DNA of 64,000 bases from Ligilactobacillus saerimneri DSM 16049 (GCF_000423265.1 NZ_AUHQ01000001.1:1-64000), one strand, 5' to 3'. Shown: positions 40,715-54,140, numbered from the stretch's first letter. Notes: generated by a model not told the origin, from the sequence alone. Numbers and translations are program-made.

Positions 40715-40741
40715 TTAGCACTTAAATAGATCAAGTGCTAA
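40715..40741. promoter_or_regulatory. CIRCE element, proximal copy
   Basis: TTAGCACTT-N9-AAGTGCTAA, the HrcA operator, between the promoter and hrcA. Confidence 0.93.
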
Positions 40742-40753
40742 ATTACATTATCA

Positions 40754-40793
40754 AATATACCTTCATTTAGCAGTGTTGTCAAGCGAGTGCTAA
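40754..40793 (-). promoter_or_regulatory. hrcA promoter with a second CIRCE element
   Basis: Minus-strand -35 TTGACA (40777-40782), 17-bp spacer, -10 TATATT (40754-40759). TTAGCAGTG-N9-GAGTGCTAA (40767-40793), a CIRCE copy with one mismatch, covers the -35. Confidence 0.9.
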
Positions 40794-40827
40794 GAAATAT
40801 TCAAACATTCTTCCTAATTAAATTTTC

Positions 40828-40865
40828 AAAAAAAACGGTCTGTGTCTAAAAAACACAAACCGTCT
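40828..40865 (-). terminator. terminator after polC
   Basis: ACGGTTTGTGT and ACACAGACCGT arms followed by eight T on the minus strand. Confidence 0.9.
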
Positions 40866-40878
40866 TATAAATTCTTAT

Positions 40879-43800
40879 TTAGAACAAGCTTAACTGATTA
40901 GCGTCAGGTAAATCTGCTAAAACATTATTAGCATCCATAAAGTCAATCAAAGTTTGCGAAACTTTGCCCCGCTGTGCAAGATCTTCTTTGGATAAGAATG
41001 GTTTTTCTTCCCGAGCAGCAACAATTTGCTTAGCTACGTTTAAACCTAAGCCCGGAATAGCTGAAAATGGGGCAATTAAATTTTTACCGTCAATCAACCA
41101 ATCTGCAGCATCTGACTTATCCAAATCAACCATCTTAAAACTAAACCCACGTTCAAGCATTTCATTAGCTAGTTCCAATACTGTTAGTAGGTTTTTCTCT
41201 TTAGCAGATGCATCGTTCCCTTTATCATTAATTTCCTTCATTGCTTCTTTAACTGCTTCTTTCCCGCGAGACATAGCCACCAGATCAAAATCGTCGGCCC
41301 GTACTGAGAAGTAGGCTGCATAATAAACAATTGGGAAATAAACTTTGAAATATGCAATCCGCAAGGCCATCATAATATACGCTGTCGCATGAGCCTTAGG
41401 GAACATGTACTTGATTTTCAAACAAGCATCAATATACCAATCAGGGACATTCTTCTTCATTTCTTCTTGCCAATCATCTGGAATCCCCCGTCCCTTCCGA
41501 ACGTGTTCCATGATCTTAAAGGACAAATCATTTGGCATTCCATAATGAATCAAATCCATCATGATATCATCACGACAACCAATAACATTTTCAATCGTCA
41601 CTGTTCCGTTTTTAATCAGATCTTGAGCGTTACCTAACCACACATCTGTCCCGTGTGACAAACCAGAGATCTTTAATAAGGAAGCAAAAGTATCTGGGTG
41701 CGTTTGATCTAACATTTCACGCACAAATCGTGTTCCGAATTCTGGCACACCGAGTGTTCCTGTCTTTGACTGAATCTGTTCAGGTGTTACCCCCAGAACA
41801 TCTGTCCCAGAAAAGAGCTTCATCACTCCCGGATCATCCATTGGAATAGTTTTAGGATCAATTCCCGAAAGATCTTGCAACATTCTGATCATCGTCGGAT
41901 CATCGTGGCCTAAAATATCTAATTTCAGGATATTATCGTGAATAGAATGGAAATCAAAGTGTGTTGTCTTCCAAGCTGCTGTCTGATCATCGGCTGGGTA
42001 TTGGATAGGAGTAAAATCATAAATATCCATATAATCAGGTACAACCAGAATTCCGGCCGGGTGTTGCCCCGTAGTCCGTTTGACCCCAGTTGTTCCCTTG
42101 GCCAACCGATCAATCTCCGCATTACGTAAATGCAATCCTTTATCACGCTCATATGCTTTAACATAGCCATATGCGGTTTTATCTGCAATAGTACCGATTG
42201 TTCCTGCCCGAAAAACATTGTTTTCTCCGAACAAAACTTTAGTATAATTGTGGGCAATCGGCTGGTAATCCCCAGAGAAATTCAAATCGATATCAGGAAC
42301 CTTATTTCCTTTGAATCCTAAGAAGGTTTCGAAAGGAATATCCTGCCCATCCTTAATCAAGTGGGCACCACACTTGGGACAATCTTTATCTGGCAAGTCA
42401 TATCCAGAACCATATTCTCCTTTGACATAGAAATGGGACCACTTACACTCTGGGCACCGGTAATGTGGTGGCAAAGGGTTAACTTCTGTAATCCCTGTCA
42501 TTGTAGCCACTAGACTTGAACCGACAGATCCCCGTGAACCAACCAGGTATCCATCCTTATTGGATTTAAACACTAACATTTGCGAAATCAGATAAATCAC
42601 TGAGAACCCATTCCCAATGATCGACTTCAATTCTTTTTGCAGCCGTTGATCTACGATCTCCGGCAAGGGATCACCGTACCATTCATGGGCTGTATTCATT
42701 GTCAGATTGCGAATATTGTCTTCCGCTCCCTCCATTTTAGGCGTGTACAATTTATCCTTAACTGGAGAGATCTCATCTACCATATCGGCTACCTTGTTAG
42801 GATTATCGATCACTATTTCTTGAGCCGTTTCCCGACCTAAGAAGGCAAAGTCTGCCAGCATTTCATCAGTTGTTCGGAAATGAGCGTCAGGCAATTGTCG
42901 TAGCCGATTTAAAGGATTGGCTCCTCCCTGTGAGTTAATCAATACTTCCCGATAAATACTGTCTTCTTTGTTCATGAAATGAACATCACCCGTAGCAACT
43001 ACTGGTTTTCCTAGTTCGTGCCCCAGTTCTACCATATTAGCAATGATTTCCTCAAGGTTATGCTCATCTCTCACTAATTCTTGTTCAATTAATGGCTGAT
43101 ACAAGGCTTTAGGCTGAACTTCCAAATAGTCATAGAAAGCAGCTTTTTCCTTTGCATCCTGATAACCCTTTTGCATCATCGCAGTAAATACTTCGCCTTC
43201 AGCGCATGCACTCCCGACCAAAAGCCCTTCCCGGTATTTCTGCAACAAGGAACGGGGAATGCGTGGCACACGATAAAAATAATTAACCATTGACTCAGAA
43301 GCCAATTTAAAGAGGTTTTTCAAACCAGCTTGTGTTTGCGCCAAAATTATGGCATGGCTAGGATGTTCATGCTTATAGGCATCATTTTCACCAATATGTT
43401 CATTAAACTGATCATGATACTGAATTTCAAACCTAGTTTCAGCATCTTTAAGCATCGCATAGTAAATGTACCCGGTAGCTTCAGCATCATAAATCGCGCG
43501 GTGATGATGTTCCAAAGTTACATTCAATTTCTTGGCTAAAGTATTTAATCTAAAGCCCCGCATTTCTGGATAAAGGAAACGGGCCAGTGGTAAAGTATCG
43601 ATCCACGGTTCTGTAATAGGATCCATCCCATGCCGCTGATATCCGACGTTCATGAAATCCACGTCAAAAGTTGCATTATGTCCAACAATCACTGCGTCAC
43701 GACAGAAGTCTTTAAACATCCGAAAGACTTCTTCTTCCGTTTTTGACCCTCTTACCATCTCATCGGTAATACTTGTCAAATTGATCGTCGTCTGTGATAG

Positions 43801-45198
43801 CGGATGGCCTGGATCAATAAATTCATCGAAACGGTCAATTACAGTTCCACCCTGCATCTTTACAGCAGCCAATTCAATCACTTTGTCATAGCGTGCAGAT
43901 AAACCCGTCGTTTCTGTATCAAAGATTACATACGTTGTTTCTTTTAAGTTCCGATGCACCTCATTATATGCAATTGGAATCCCGTCATCTACTAGGTTGG
44001 CTTCAACCCCATACAGGATCTTAATATCTTTACCATTAGCAGCATTATGTGCTTCAGGAAATGCCTGCAGAGTACCATGATCGGTAATTGCAATTGCTTT
44101 ATGCCCCCATTTGAGTGCTTGTTTGACATAAGCCCCAATGCTAGTAGTGGCATCCATCATACTCATATTGGAGTGGAGGTGAAGCTCGACTCTCTTACCG
44201 GTCTGACTTGTATCCTGACGACTAGCATGTTCAACTTGTTGAATTCCTTTAGCGGTAATAGTCAAATCATGGCTATAATCATCTTCTTGCACACTTCCCC
44301 GAACTTTGACCCATTGTCCGGTTTCAATCGTAGCAAACAGTGCCTCGTCATCTTCACCCCGTGAAAACATTTTGACGATCATTGACGAGCTATAATCAGT
44401 GACTTTTATCAAGAGAAGTTGTCGCCCTGAACGAAACTTTCGAATTTCTTTGTCAAAGATGTATCCCTGAACAACTACCATCCGCTCTTCTTCCTGGATC
44501 GTAATCATTTGCCGAATCGGTTCCGTATCTTTTATCTGTGTCCCTAACTGGGTAGGTCCGGAAACACTATTTTGTGGCTTAGCTGCTTTTGGATGTTGCT
44601 GATTTTGTTTCTTAATAGCTTCCATCGCTCGGCGCGCCAACTCTTGGTCGTTTTTTGCTTTTTCTGAGCGTAACTGTTGGATCTTCTCTTGCGATTTAGT
44701 CTGGTCAACTAAGGTCTTAATAGAAAAGCGCGGAAAGCCCACTCGCTGATATGCTTCTTCAATTGGACCTAAAGCTTGATTCACAAGAAAATTCTTGATC
44801 ACATCATTTTCAACAGTTATAAATACCCGCTTTTCTTCTAGGTATGGAGCTTGACTTCGACCAATTTCAGCCAATAATGGGGAATTGAGTCCCGTATTGG
44901 CAATGACCCATGGCCAATAATCTCCTAAATCAGGTGTAGTTACCTGCGCACTACGAGTTTGAATGAACAAGCGCACCGGTGCAATATGTGCGAATGCCTT
45001 GCTAATACTTTGTTCAAAGCGTAAAAAAGTCGCGTATGGAAGAATATCATCAAGAGTGATATGAAAATCCCAACGTTGCGACTGCGTATGCACATCCACT
45101 TCATCAATCGTCGCATCCGCAAATACTCCCCGTTCATCCTGTGACCATGCAATCTGATCTAACAAATTATGAAACAGTGTCTTTTTATCTTCTGCCAC
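40879..45198 (-). CDS. polC: DNA polymerase III PolC-type alpha subunit
   Basis: 1439 aa. N-terminal and OB domains, PHP domain split around a 3'-5' proofreading exonuclease ([19 protein letters not shown] near residue 430), zinc-binding Cys pairs ([14 protein letters not shown]), catalytic [12 protein letters not shown] near residue 970, tandem helix-hairpin-helix, and the C-terminal clamp-binding end QLSLF. Main replicative polymerase of Firmicutes. GTG start with GAAAGGAG. Unusually, hrcA rather than rimP follows it. Confidence 0.98.
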   Translation of the reverse strand: MAEDKKTLFHNLLDQIAWSQDERGVFADATIDEVDVHTQSQRWDFHITLDDILPYATFLRFEQSISKAFAHIAPVRLFIQTRSAQVTTPDLGDYWPWVIANTGLNSPLLAEIGRSQAPYLEEKRVFITVENDVIKNFLVNQALGPIEEAYQRVGFPRFSIKTLVDQTKSQEKIQQLRSEKAKNDQELARRAMEAIKKQNQQHPKAAKPQNSVSGPTQLGTQIKDTEPIRQMITIQEEERMVVVQGYIFDKEIRKFRSGRQLLLIKVTDYSSSMIVKMFSRGEDDEALFATIETGQWVKVRGSVQEDDYSHDLTITAKGIQQVEHASRQDTSQTGKRVELHLHSNMSMMDATTSIGAYVKQALKWGHKAIAITDHGTLQAFPEAHNAANGKDIKILYGVEANLVDDGIPIAYNEVHRNLKETTYVIFDTETTGLSARYDKVIELAAVKMQGGTVIDRFDEFIDPGHPLSQTTINLTSITDEMVRGSKTEEEVFRMFKDFCRDAVIVGHNATFDVDFMNVGYQRHGMDPITEPWIDTLPLARFLYPEMRGFRLNTLAKKLNVTLEHHHRAIYDAEATGYIYYAMLKDAETRFEIQYHDQFNEHIGENDAYKHEHPSHAIILAQTQAGLKNLFKLASESMVNYFYRVPRIPRSLLQKYREGLLVGSACAEGEVFTAMMQKGYQDAKEKAAFYDYLEVQPKALYQPLIEQELVRDEHNLEEIIANMVELGHELGKPVVATGDVHFMNKEDSIYREVLINSQGGANPLNRLRQLPDAHFRTTDEMLADFAFLGRETAQEIVIDNPNKVADMVDEISPVKDKLYTPKMEGAEDNIRNLTMNTAHEWYGDPLPEIVDQRLQKELKSIIGNGFSVIYLISQMLVFKSNKDGYLVGSRGSVGSSLVATMTGITEVNPLPPHYRCPECKWSHFYVKGEYGSGYDLPDKDCPKCGAHLIKDGQDIPFETFLGFKGNKVPDIDLNFSGDYQPIAHNYTKVLFGENNVFRAGTIGTIADKTAYGYVKAYERDKGLHLRNAEIDRLAKGTTGVKRTTGQHPAGILVVPDYMDIYDFTPIQYPADDQTAAWKTTHFDFHSIHDNILKLDILGHDDPTMIRMLQDLSGIDPKTIPMDDPGVMKLFSGTDVLGVTPEQIQSKTGTLGVPEFGTRFVREMLDQTHPDTFASLLKISGLSHGTDVWLGNAQDLIKNGTVTIENVIGCRDDIMMDLIHYGMPNDLSFKIMEHVRKGRGIPDDWQEEMKKNVPDWYIDACLKIKYMFPKAHATAYIMMALRIAYFKVYFPIVYYAAYFSVRADDFDLVAMSRGKEAVKEAMKEINDKGNDASAKEKNLLTVLELANEMLERGFSFKMVDLDKSDAADWLIDGKNLIAPFSAIPGLGLNVAKQIVAAREEKPFLSKEDLAQRGKVSQTLIDFMDANNVLADLPDANQLSLF

Positions 45199-45232
45199 AG
45201 TCTATCTCCTTTCACTATCATTTTGAGCGTTT

Positions 45233-45272
45233 AAAAATCCTCTACCACGTATCGTTATACATGATAGAGGAC
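45233..45272 (-). terminator. terminator after proS
   Basis: TCCTCTATCATGTAT and ATACGTGGTAGAGGA arms with AACG loop, followed by TTTTT on the minus strand. Confidence 0.85.
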
Positions 45273-45284
45273 CCTTGTACCAGA

Positions 45285-47015
<1,731 letters not shown>

Positions 47016-47029
47016 TTATCAATTATTTT

Positions 47030-48307
47030 TTAATGCAGGAAAAACCGTTGGAAATCATTCCATGTAACTAAAATCATCAATAGCAACAAGAACCCAAAAC
47101 CAATCATAGTGATTAGGCCTTCTTTTTCCGGATCAAGTGGTTTTCCCCGGACACCTTCAATAATATTCAACAATATCTTACCACCATCTAGTGCTGGAAT
47201 GGGCAAAAGATTGACTACTCCTAAATTAACTGACAAAACAGCCAACAAACCAACTACACTCAACACCCCATATTGGGCTGCTTCCGAAGTATAGGAATAC
47301 ATTGCGACTGGTCCCCCAAAGTCGTTTAGACTTACTCCATGGGTGAACATCCGCCCCAATGCACTAAAGATTGTTGCAACCATCGTAGCAGTTTCCTTAA
47401 AACCATAACCTATAATTGCTCCCGGTGACCGATCATATTCCAGTTTAGCAGTGATTCCAATGACCCCTGTTTTGCGTCCGTTTTCTATTTTAACTTGCGG
47501 GGTCATGGCGATTTCATGTGTATCATGCTTGCGCTGAACAGTGATTGTAATTTTTTTACCAGGATGGTTGCCAATAGCTGTGGCCACTTGGTCCCAAGTT
47601 GCTGTCCTATCACCATTAATTCTTATAATTTGATCATTGGCCTTAATCCCTGCATCGGCAGCAACCGAATGAGGCATCACCTTAGCGACTTGATTGGTGC
47701 TACTAGCTACGCCTCCTTGAAGGACCGCGATTAAAAAGAAAGCAATAATCGCAAGTAAGAAGTTATTAAACGCACCGGCTGCATTGGTGATTATCCGCTT
47801 CATGACGCTTGCGGATTGAAACTGCACATCTAATGGTGCAATCTGTAACTCGGTTCCATCAGCTTCAATAATCGTAGCGTCATGATCAACTGATAACCGG
47901 CGCAAATCATTTTCTTCACTATCAGCGTACCCTTCAAGCCATAATTCTTTTTCTAAATCCCAAGCAGTCACTTCAAGTGGCATCCCAGTCATCAAGTGGT
48001 GCTTCTTTGAAGCATCAATTCGCACAACGTGGTTATTATCGTCCAGTGCCACTACAATCGGCATTCCTTTTTGAAGGTAATCCTGATCATCTTCCAGTCC
48101 CGCTAAACGCACATATCCCCCTAGGGGCAAAATCCGAATGGTAAATGTCGTTGAACCACGGCGAAAAGCAAATAACTTCGGTCCCACTCCGATGGAGAAT
48201 TCACGTACCAAAATACCAGCTCGCCGCGCAAAGAAATAATGCCCAAATTCATGGACAAAGACCAGAACGCCAAAAATAATGATAAATGCAATAACTGTTT
48301 TAACCAA
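47030..48307 (-). CDS. rseP: site-2 protease RseP
   Basis: 425 aa membrane protein. Zinc motif HEFGH at residues 19-23, PDZ domain in the middle (KVMPHSVAADAGIKANDQII), LLPIPALDGGK with the third zinc ligand near the C-terminus. It cleaves membrane-bound anti-sigma factors and signal peptide remnants. TTG start with GAAAGGGG upstream. Confidence 0.95.
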   Translation of the reverse strand: MVKTVIAFIIIFGVLVFVHEFGHYFFARRAGILVREFSIGVGPKLFAFRRGSTTFTIRILPLGGYVRLAGLEDDQDYLQKGMPIVVALDDNNHVVRIDASKKHHLMTGMPLEVTAWDLEKELWLEGYADSEENDLRRLSVDHDATIIEADGTELQIAPLDVQFQSASVMKRIITNAAGAFNNFLLAIIAFFLIAVLQGGVASSTNQVAKVMPHSVAADAGIKANDQIIRINGDRTATWDQVATAIGNHPGKKITITVQRKHDTHEIAMTPQVKIENGRKTGVIGITAKLEYDRSPGAIIGYGFKETATMVATIFSALGRMFTHGVSLNDFGGPVAMYSYTSEAAQYGVLSVVGLLAVLSVNLGVVNLLPIPALDGGKILLNIIEGVRGKPLDPEKEGLITMIGFGFLLLLMILVTWNDFQRFFLH

Positions 48308-48331
48308 ACTCTGGCCCCTTTCATTTACATA

Positions 48332-49105
48332 CTAAATTACATTTAGCAAAAACATAATCGGTAAAATAAACATGATCGAGTCAAAACGATCTAAAATCCC
48401 CCCGTGGCCAGGAAGAATCTTTCCTGAATCTTTAACTCCATAATGGCGTTTCAAAGCAGATTCTACTAGATCGCCTAACTGTCCACCAACTGAGAAAATC
48501 AATGTCAACAACAACATTATTGAATATGAGTACCGTTGTGGGAAGAAATACAAGTAAACAGCTAACACAAGCACTGCTAGTACTGTTCCACCAATTGAAC
48601 CTTCCCACGTTTTATTGGGGCTAACATGTGGGGCTAATTTATGTTTACCAATTTTTCTTCCAATTAAATAAGCACCTGAATCGGTTAACCAAACAATCAA
48701 AAAGGCGTACAAAATTGTCAAAAGACCTACATCACGCGCCATAATCATATAATGGAAACCCATTCCGACATATAAGGAACCTAAAATCAATACCCCCGCA
48801 TCATCAAAACTGAAACGATTCTTAGAGGTAACGGTTAACAATAGCATGCATAAAGAACAGATCGATAATACAGCGGTACGATCAATATGTCCCAACATTG
48901 GTACAGGCTCTATCAGTGTAAAGGTCATTAAGAAAGCCAAAATCGCTTCTGGCGAAACCAATAACTTCTTTTTCATAACTAAAATTTCTGAAATTCCAAT
49001 CAACCCTAAAAGAGTTGCTAAAATTGCAAATGGCATCCCGCCTACATACAGTAATGGAATAAAAATAATTAATGCAATTACTGCAGTAATAACTCTTTGT
49101 TTCAT
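48332..49105 (-). CDS. cdsA: phosphatidate cytidylyltransferase
   Basis: 257 aa, about eight membrane helices. C-terminal signature with DSGAYLIGRKIGKHKLAP, SPNKTWEGSIGG and HGGILDRFDS. It makes CDP-diacylglycerol for phosphatidylglycerol and cardiolipin. Starts directly after the uppS stop. Confidence 0.96.
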   Translation of the reverse strand: MKQRVITAVIALIIFIPLLYVGGMPFAILATLLGLIGISEILVMKKKLLVSPEAILAFLMTFTLIEPVPMLGHIDRTAVLSICSLCMLLLTVTSKNRFSFDDAGVLILGSLYVGMGFHYMIMARDVGLLTILYAFLIVWLTDSGAYLIGRKIGKHKLAPHVSPNKTWEGSIGGTVLAVLVLAVYLYFFPQRYSYSIMLLLTLIFSVGGQLGDLVESALKRHYGVKDSGKILPGHGGILDRFDSIMFILPIMFLLNVI

Positions 49106-49861
49106 TTATTCGCTCTCCTTTTCTTGCACACCACCAAAGCGGCGATCACGTTGCTGGTATTTAATTATAGCGTATTTAAGATCTTCAGCAGAATAGTCTG
49201 GCCATAAAACATCAGTGAATACCATCTCACTGTATGCTAATTGCCAGAGCAAAAAGTTAGAAATTCGTTCTTCACCACTCGTACGAATCAAAAGATCAGG
49301 ATCAGCATATTGGCCCAAACTTCCGGTCATCAATGCCTGACTGACCACTTGTTCGTCAATATCAGCAACATCCATAGTCTTGGCAGCAACTTTTTGGGCA
49401 ATATTTTGAACAGCTGAAACAATTTCTGCCCTTCCCCCATAATTAAGAGCAAAATTAAGTACCATTCCTGTATTATTTGATGTTTTAGCAATCGCATCCT
49501 TAACAGCTTGTTGTGTTTTTACAGGTAATTGATCAATATACCCCATAACATTCACACGCACATTTTGAGCGATTAATTCAGGTACAAATTTATTAAAGAA
49601 GGTCACGGGCAAACTCATCAAATAGTTGACTTCCTTTGATGGTCTTTTCCAGTTTTCAGTTGAAAATGCATAAAGAGTTAAAACTTTTACACCTAAGTCG
49701 TTTGCTGCCCGCGTAATCTTACGTACAGTTTCCATCCCTTCTTTATGACCAGCAATTCGTGGCAGAAATCTTTTTTTGGCCCATCTACCGTTGCCATCCA
49801 TAATAATAGCCACATGAGCTGGCACCCGGTCCATAATAATTTCTTGATTATTGTCTACCAT
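49106..49861 (-). CDS. uppS: undecaprenyl diphosphate synthase
   Basis: 251 aa cis-prenyltransferase: HVAIIMDGNGRWAKKR with the catalytic Asp, GHKEGMETVRKI, LTLYAFSTENWKRP, and the C-terminal DLLIRTSGEERISNFLLWQL. Makes the lipid carrier for cell-wall synthesis. Confidence 0.97.
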   Translation of the reverse strand: MVDNNQEIIMDRVPAHVAIIMDGNGRWAKKRFLPRIAGHKEGMETVRKITRAANDLGVKVLTLYAFSTENWKRPSKEVNYLMSLPVTFFNKFVPELIAQNVRVNVMGYIDQLPVKTQQAVKDAIAKTSNNTGMVLNFALNYGGRAEIVSAVQNIAQKVAAKTMDVADIDEQVVSQALMTGSLGQYADPDLLIRTSGEERISNFLLWQLAYSEMVFTDVLWPDYSAEDLKYAIIKYQQRDRRFGGVQEKESE

Positions 49862-49888
49862 TATATCTATCCTTGCAATTTCATAAAA

Positions 49889-49935
49889 TAAAAAAAGGCA
49901 AAACAGCAGTCAAGCTACCTGGGATTGCCTTTTTA
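49889..49935 (-). terminator. terminator after frr
   Basis: AAAGGCAA and TTGCCTTT arms around a 22-nt loop region, followed by TTTT on the minus strand. It separates pyrH-frr from uppS onward. Confidence 0.75.
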
Positions 49936-49955
49936 TGTCCTCTTTGCTTACTAAA

Positions 49956-50519
49956 TTAGCCTTCCAGAATTTCTTTTTCCTTTTCGGCACGGATGGCATC
50001 GATATTCTTAATTGATTGATCAGTAACCTTTTGTGCTACATCTTCTAAATCGTGCAAATCATCCTCAGTTAATTCACCGTCTTTTTCACTCTTCTTCAAA
50101 GCATCCATGATATCACGCCGGATATTCCGAATTGCAACCTTAGCTTCTTCGGCCTTGGCTTTAACTTCCTTAGCAATTTCTTTCCGCCGTTCTTCTGTTA
50201 ATTGTGGAATAACTAGACGAATAACATCACCATCATTCGCTGGGGAAATACCTAAGTTAGCAGCTAACAAAGCATGTTCCACATCTTTCAATGATGACTT
50301 GTCGTATGGGTTAACCAATAGCACCCGTGCTTCAGGAACCGTGATCTGTGCCATCTGATTTAATGGAGTTGGAGCTCCATAATAGTTAACCATTACTTGA
50401 TTTAACAGACTGGTATTAGCCCGTCCAGCACGGATTTTACCTAATTCACGCCGTAAAGCGTCTTCGGTCTTGGCCATGCGTTCTTGGTTTTCTTTAATCA
50501 TTGGATCATTTACTTGCAT
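49956..50519 (-). CDS. frr: ribosome recycling factor
   Basis: 187 aa. RRF fold with [20 protein letters not shown] and [18 protein letters not shown]-like motifs, ending in the helical [20 protein letters not shown]. Splits post-termination ribosomes with EF-G. Starts two bases after pyrH; GGAAGG upstream. Confidence 0.97.
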   Translation of the reverse strand: MQVNDPMIKENQERMAKTEDALRRELGKIRAGRANTSLLNQVMVNYYGAPTPLNQMAQITVPEARVLLVNPYDKSSLKDVEHALLAANLGISPANDGDVIRLVIPQLTEERRKEIAKEVKAKAEEAKVAIRNIRRDIMDALKKSEKDGELTEDDLHDLEDVAQKVTDQSIKNIDAIRAEKEKEILEG

Positions 50520-50521
50520 AA

Positions 50522-51250
50522 TTATTTTCCTTCCACTGTTGTTCCGATATTCTTACCTTCAACTACTTCTTTAATGTTGCCATGTTGATTCATATTAAAG
50601 ACAACCAACGGAATATCATTATCCATTGATAATGATGAAGCAGTTGTGTCCATCACTGACAGACCCTTATTAATAATATCCATATGGGTTAATTTATCAA
50701 ATTTAACCGCTGAAGCATCTTTCTTTGGATCAGCTGAATAAATTCCATCCACACCATTTTTAGCCATCAAAATTACATCAGCATTAATTTCTGAAGCCCG
50801 TAATGCTGCTGTGGTATCAGTTGAGAAATATGGTGACCCAGTTCCAGCCGCAAAAATGACAATCCGACCCTTTTCTAAGTGGCGCATTGCCTTTCTTCTA
50901 ATATATGGTTCAGCGATTTGGCGCATTTCAATCGCTGTCTGTACCCGTGTTGGAGCTCCAATTGCTTCAAGACTATCTTGGAGGGCTAAAGCGTTCATAA
51001 CTGTCCCTAACATCCCAATGTAGTCAGCTTGGGCTCTTTCCATACCGATCTTAGCACCAGTGACACCCCGCCACATGTTGCCACCGCCAACAACGATTGC
51101 AATCTGAACACCTAAATCATGAACTTCTTTAATTTCTTCAGCAACTTTTTTGATTTCTAGGGGGTTAATTCCCTTTTCATTTTCTCCTGCCAATGCTTCC
51201 CCACTTAGTTTAAGCAGGACACGTTTGTATTTGATATTATCCGCTACCAT
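50522..51250 (-). CDS. pyrH: UMP kinase
   Basis: 242 aa. [33 protein letters not shown] and [19 protein letters not shown] are UMP kinase signatures. Phosphorylates UMP to UDP. Normally follows tsf; in this genome tsf is about 31 kb away. Confidence 0.97.
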   Translation of the reverse strand: MVADNIKYKRVLLKLSGEALAGENEKGINPLEIKKVAEEIKEVHDLGVQIAIVVGGGNMWRGVTGAKIGMERAQADYIGMLGTVMNALALQDSLEAIGAPTRVQTAIEMRQIAEPYIRRKAMRHLEKGRIVIFAAGTGSPYFSTDTTAALRASEINADVILMAKNGVDGIYSADPKKDASAVKFDKLTHMDIINKGLSVMDTTASSLSMDNDIPLVVFNMNQHGNIKEVVEGKNIGTTVEGK

Positions 51251-51385
51251 AATCTTCCTCCTAAGTTGCTAAGATATTACAGTATCTTATTCTTAACCAT
51301 TTGGTTTTATAGTACCATAAATTCCCCAGACCTTGGTAGACCAACAGCTAAAATAGCAAAAATTATTTTGCTGTCCAACTTTCAA

Positions 51386-52198
51386 TTAACCCTGGTAACC
51401 CAAGTTTGTATAGTAATTCTGTACTTTCATGTCACAATATTCTTTCAAATCATGCACATCACTAATGAAGAATACTGCATTCAATGTTTCTATCCAAAAA
51501 TCAAGGCAATAGTCTGGTTGAGGATCCCTTACTTGTTGATGTTTCTGCCAACAAACACGATCAATGCGGTCACAGTAATAAATAAAATCGTTCCCCGTAA
51601 GATTGGGCATTTTAAATGCTTGGTTGAGCACGCGCCCTAAGCGCTTCGCTTCATTATCAAATAATGGCTGTTTAATATGAAGAATTAGCTCCTCCAGATT
51701 GCCAAAAAATTCTGTAACCTGTAACTCATAATCTGGATGGCGCATGGCACTCACCAAAAGATCACTTGCATGAGCAAGAGCATGTCCCCAACCATTGGTC
51801 GAATCATAACCGCGAAAATCTTTTTCTGCAAAAATATATGTATTGGCCAGTTTGAAGAAATAAGCTACTTGTTCGTTATTTAAAAAACGTGTCCTTACAT
51901 CGTCTTCCAAAATTATACTGATCAAAAGGGCTGTAAAACTGCGCAAATATACTTTGTCTGATTTTTCATTAATTGCTTGAAAAAGACAATTATTATCAAT
52001 CAGATACTGAATGATTTGCTTTTTTTGTTTGTCTGTCAGAATATGCTCTTCAAAGCCACGGGCAAATAAAGCTGTGACTAACTCATCACGAACTGCCCCA
52101 TCCTCATCCCCCAGATGTTTCAGCATCCACATCAGAGCAACTGATGTGAAACCAGCAATATTCTCTTGGAGCCTAAGTGTTTCTAATTCATTCTTAAT
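51386..52198 (-). CDS. DUF2785 family protein, probable ATT start
   Basis: Helical, ARM/HEAT-like protein; conserved pieces MLKHLGDEDGAVRDELVTAL, STNGWGHALAHASDLLVSAM and FWIETLNAVFFI match DUF2785. The first in-frame ATG (52132) has no ribosome site and would cut off the helix normally present before the LRDEL-like motif. An in-frame ATT at 52198 lies six bases after AGGAGG, giving 270 aa. ATT starts are rare (infC is the standard case). Function of the family unknown. Confidence 0.75.
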   Translation of the reverse strand: MKNELETLRLQENIAGFTSVALMWMLKHLGDEDGAVRDELVTALFARGFEEHILTDKQKKQIIQYLIDNNCLFQAINEKSDKVYLRSFTALLISIILEDDVRTRFLNNEQVAYFFKLANTYIFAEKDFRGYDSTNGWGHALAHASDLLVSAMRHPDYELQVTEFFGNLEELILHIKQPLFDNEAKRLGRVLNQAFKMPNLTGNDFIYYCDRIDRVCWQKHQQVRDPQPDYCLDFWIETLNAVFFISDVHDLKEYCDMKVQNYYTNLGYQG

Positions 52199-52280
52199 TT
52201 CGCACCTCCTACTCTAAAACTGCTGAGTACGATATGTATTAGTTATGTATATTGCAGCATACTTTTAAATTTTAGAAAAA

Positions 52281-52312
52281 TAAAAAAGCCTGTGCTTTAA
52301 AACACAGACTTT
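52281..52312 (-). terminator. terminator after rplS
   Basis: AGTCTGTGTTTTAAAGCACAGGCT on the minus strand forms a stem followed by TTTTTT. Confidence 0.85.
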
Positions 52313-52324
52313 AATATGACATTA

Positions 52325-52684
52325 TTACTTGTCACGACGCTTTTCAGCAATACGAGCAGCCTTACCATTACGTTCACGTAAGTAGTAGAGCTTAGCACGG
52401 CGTACACGACCATGGCGTACGACTTCAATCTTTTCAACACGTGGTGTGTGAACAGGGAAAGTACGTTCAACACCAACGCCACTACTCATCTTACGAACTG
52501 TATAAGTTTCACTTACACCTTCGCCCCGACGCTTGATAACAACGCCTTCGAAGATCTGAACACGTTCACGCTTACCTTCAACGATTAAAGCGTGAACCCG
52601 TACTGTATCACCAGGACGGAAATCTGGAATATCATCACGTAATTGTGATTGGGTAATCTTTTCGATTAATGGATTAACTGACAT
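52325..52684 (-). CDS. rplS: ribosomal protein L19
   Basis: 119 aa. Start at [20 protein letters not shown]; core [20 protein letters not shown] and the basic C-terminus. GGAAGAAATAGATT precedes the ATG. The upstream frame is leader RNA. Confidence 0.97.
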   Translation of the reverse strand: MSVNPLIEKITQSQLRDDIPDFRPGDTVRVHALIVEGKRERVQIFEGVVIKRRGEGVSETYTVRKMSSGVGVERTFPVHTPRVEKIEVVRHGRVRRAKLYYLRERNGKAARIAEKRRDK

Positions 52685-52790
52685 AAATCTATTTCTTCCT
52701 TTCTCCGACATTCTTGTCCAGTCGCAGCGGAATATCGTTTTTGTGGCAATAGCCAAATAATACTTTACAATAACTGCTCAGACTTGTAAA
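52685..52790 (-). promoter_or_regulatory. rplS promoter and likely L19 leader
   Basis: Minus-strand -35 TTTACA (52785-52790), 17-bp spacer, -10 TAAAGT (52762-52767), then a leader of about 70 nt. Firmicutes often have an autoregulatory L19 leader here; I infer this from position. Confidence 0.5.
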
Positions 52791-52803
52791 GCAAATCAAG
52801 CAT

Positions 52804-53550
52804 TTAATTTTCATCTTTATTAGTCATAGTTGCAAATTCGCGCAGCCATTTACGATCCTGATCATCCAATGTGACATTTTTCAATAAATCTGGACGCCGT
52901 AAAAATGTCCGCCGCAATGATTCTTTTCGTCGCCATTCAGCAATCTTTTGGTGATTACCACTGGTCAATACTGCTGGTACTTTAAGACCCCGAAAATCAG
53001 CCGGACGAGTATACTGTGGATATTCTAATAAACCATTAGAAAAAGAATCTCCTGCAGCTGAAGCGGCGTTACCCAAAACGTTTGGCAATAAGCGCACCGT
53101 CGCATCTAAGACAACCATCGCTCCAAGCTCGCCCCCTGTTAACACGAAATCACCTAGGGAGATTTCATCTGTTACTCGTGTCCGGATGCGTTCATCATAA
53201 CCTTCATAATGTCCGCAAATAAAGGTTAAATGATCTTCCTGGGATAGTTCTTCTGCTACTTCCTGTGTGAACTGTCTTCCCGCTGGATCTAATAGGATAA
53301 CTCGTCCCAAACCACCTTTTTTGGCTTCAATCGCATCTAAGGCATCAAAAATTGGTTGAGCCTGTAGCAACATTCCAGCTCCACCACCGTATGGTTCATC
53401 ATCAACATGGTGCTGTTTGTTAGTTGTGTAATCTCTAAAATCGGTCACTTCGACATCCAACAAGTCTTTTTCAATTGCTTTACCAATAATCGACTCCGTT
53501 AGTGGTCCTGAAAACATTTCTGGAAAAAGACTTAAAATATCTATCTGCAT
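52804..53550 (-). CDS. trmD: tRNA (guanine37-N1)-methyltransferase
   Basis: 248 aa SPOUT knot methyltransferase: [47 protein letters not shown]. Methylates G37 of tRNAs reading CNN codons for frame maintenance. Overlaps the rimM stop by one base. Confidence 0.98.
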   Translation of the reverse strand: MQIDILSLFPEMFSGPLTESIIGKAIEKDLLDVEVTDFRDYTTNKQHHVDDEPYGGGAGMLLQAQPIFDALDAIEAKKGGLGRVILLDPAGRQFTQEVAEELSQEDHLTFICGHYEGYDERIRTRVTDEISLGDFVLTGGELGAMVVLDATVRLLPNVLGNAASAAGDSFSNGLLEYPQYTRPADFRGLKVPAVLTSGNHQKIAEWRRKESLRRTFLRRPDLLKNVTLDDQDRKWLREFATMTNKDEN

Positions 53551-54068
53551 TAATCATCCAGTCCTTCCAATAAATCAACCGTAACCTTTTGCGCTACCAA
53601 ATCAACCTCTTTCACAACATCATCAATAACTGGTAATAGTAGATCTTTTTGGCCTATACGTTGCACTACCCATACATCATTTGCTCCGTTAGTAGGGATA
53701 ATTTCTTTGATTTTTCCTAATTCTTCGCCGGCAAGTGTTTCTACTACTAAACCAATGATTTGGTCATAGTAATATGTTCCTTCTTCCAGTTCTTGATGCT
53801 GTGTGCTGTCGACTTTAATTGCCGCACCCTTAAATTGTTCCACATCGTTAATATTTTCCATCCCCACAAAAGTTAGCAGTTCAAAATTTTTGTGCCTGCG
53901 GTGGCGGGCAATCTCAACTGCAACCGGGCTTGTTGCCCCCTGCGGAAATAAATACACTGTGTTCCCCGGTTGGAAACGTTCATCAGCAAAGTCCGATGTC
54001 ACCATTACCCTAACTTCGCCTCTAATGCCGTGAGTATTTACAATAGTACCAACATTATAAAATTCCAT
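53550..54068 (-). CDS. rimM: 16S rRNA processing protein RimM
   Basis: 172 aa. Start at [20 protein letters not shown], with AAGAAGGGAG upstream; the C-terminal PRC-barrel includes [15 protein letters not shown]. Assists 30S head assembly with S19. Confidence 0.96.
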   Translation of the reverse strand: MEFYNVGTIVNTHGIRGEVRVMVTSDFADERFQPGNTVYLFPQGATSPVAVEIARHRRHKNFELLTFVGMENINDVEQFKGAAIKVDSTQHQELEEGTYYYDQIIGLVVETLAGEELGKIKEIIPTNGANDVWVVQRIGQKDLLLPVIDDVVKEVDLVAQKVTVDLLEGLDD

Positions 54069-54140
54069 CGAATTCTCCCTTCTTTTATTAAACTTACAAA
54101 AAAGGCTCTTGGCAAACATAAAGTTTACACAAGAGTCTTT

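Noticed and set aside
41925-42257. 110-codon frame within polC on the same strand
   Set aside because: Out-of-phase reading of a conserved region; no independent ribosome site.
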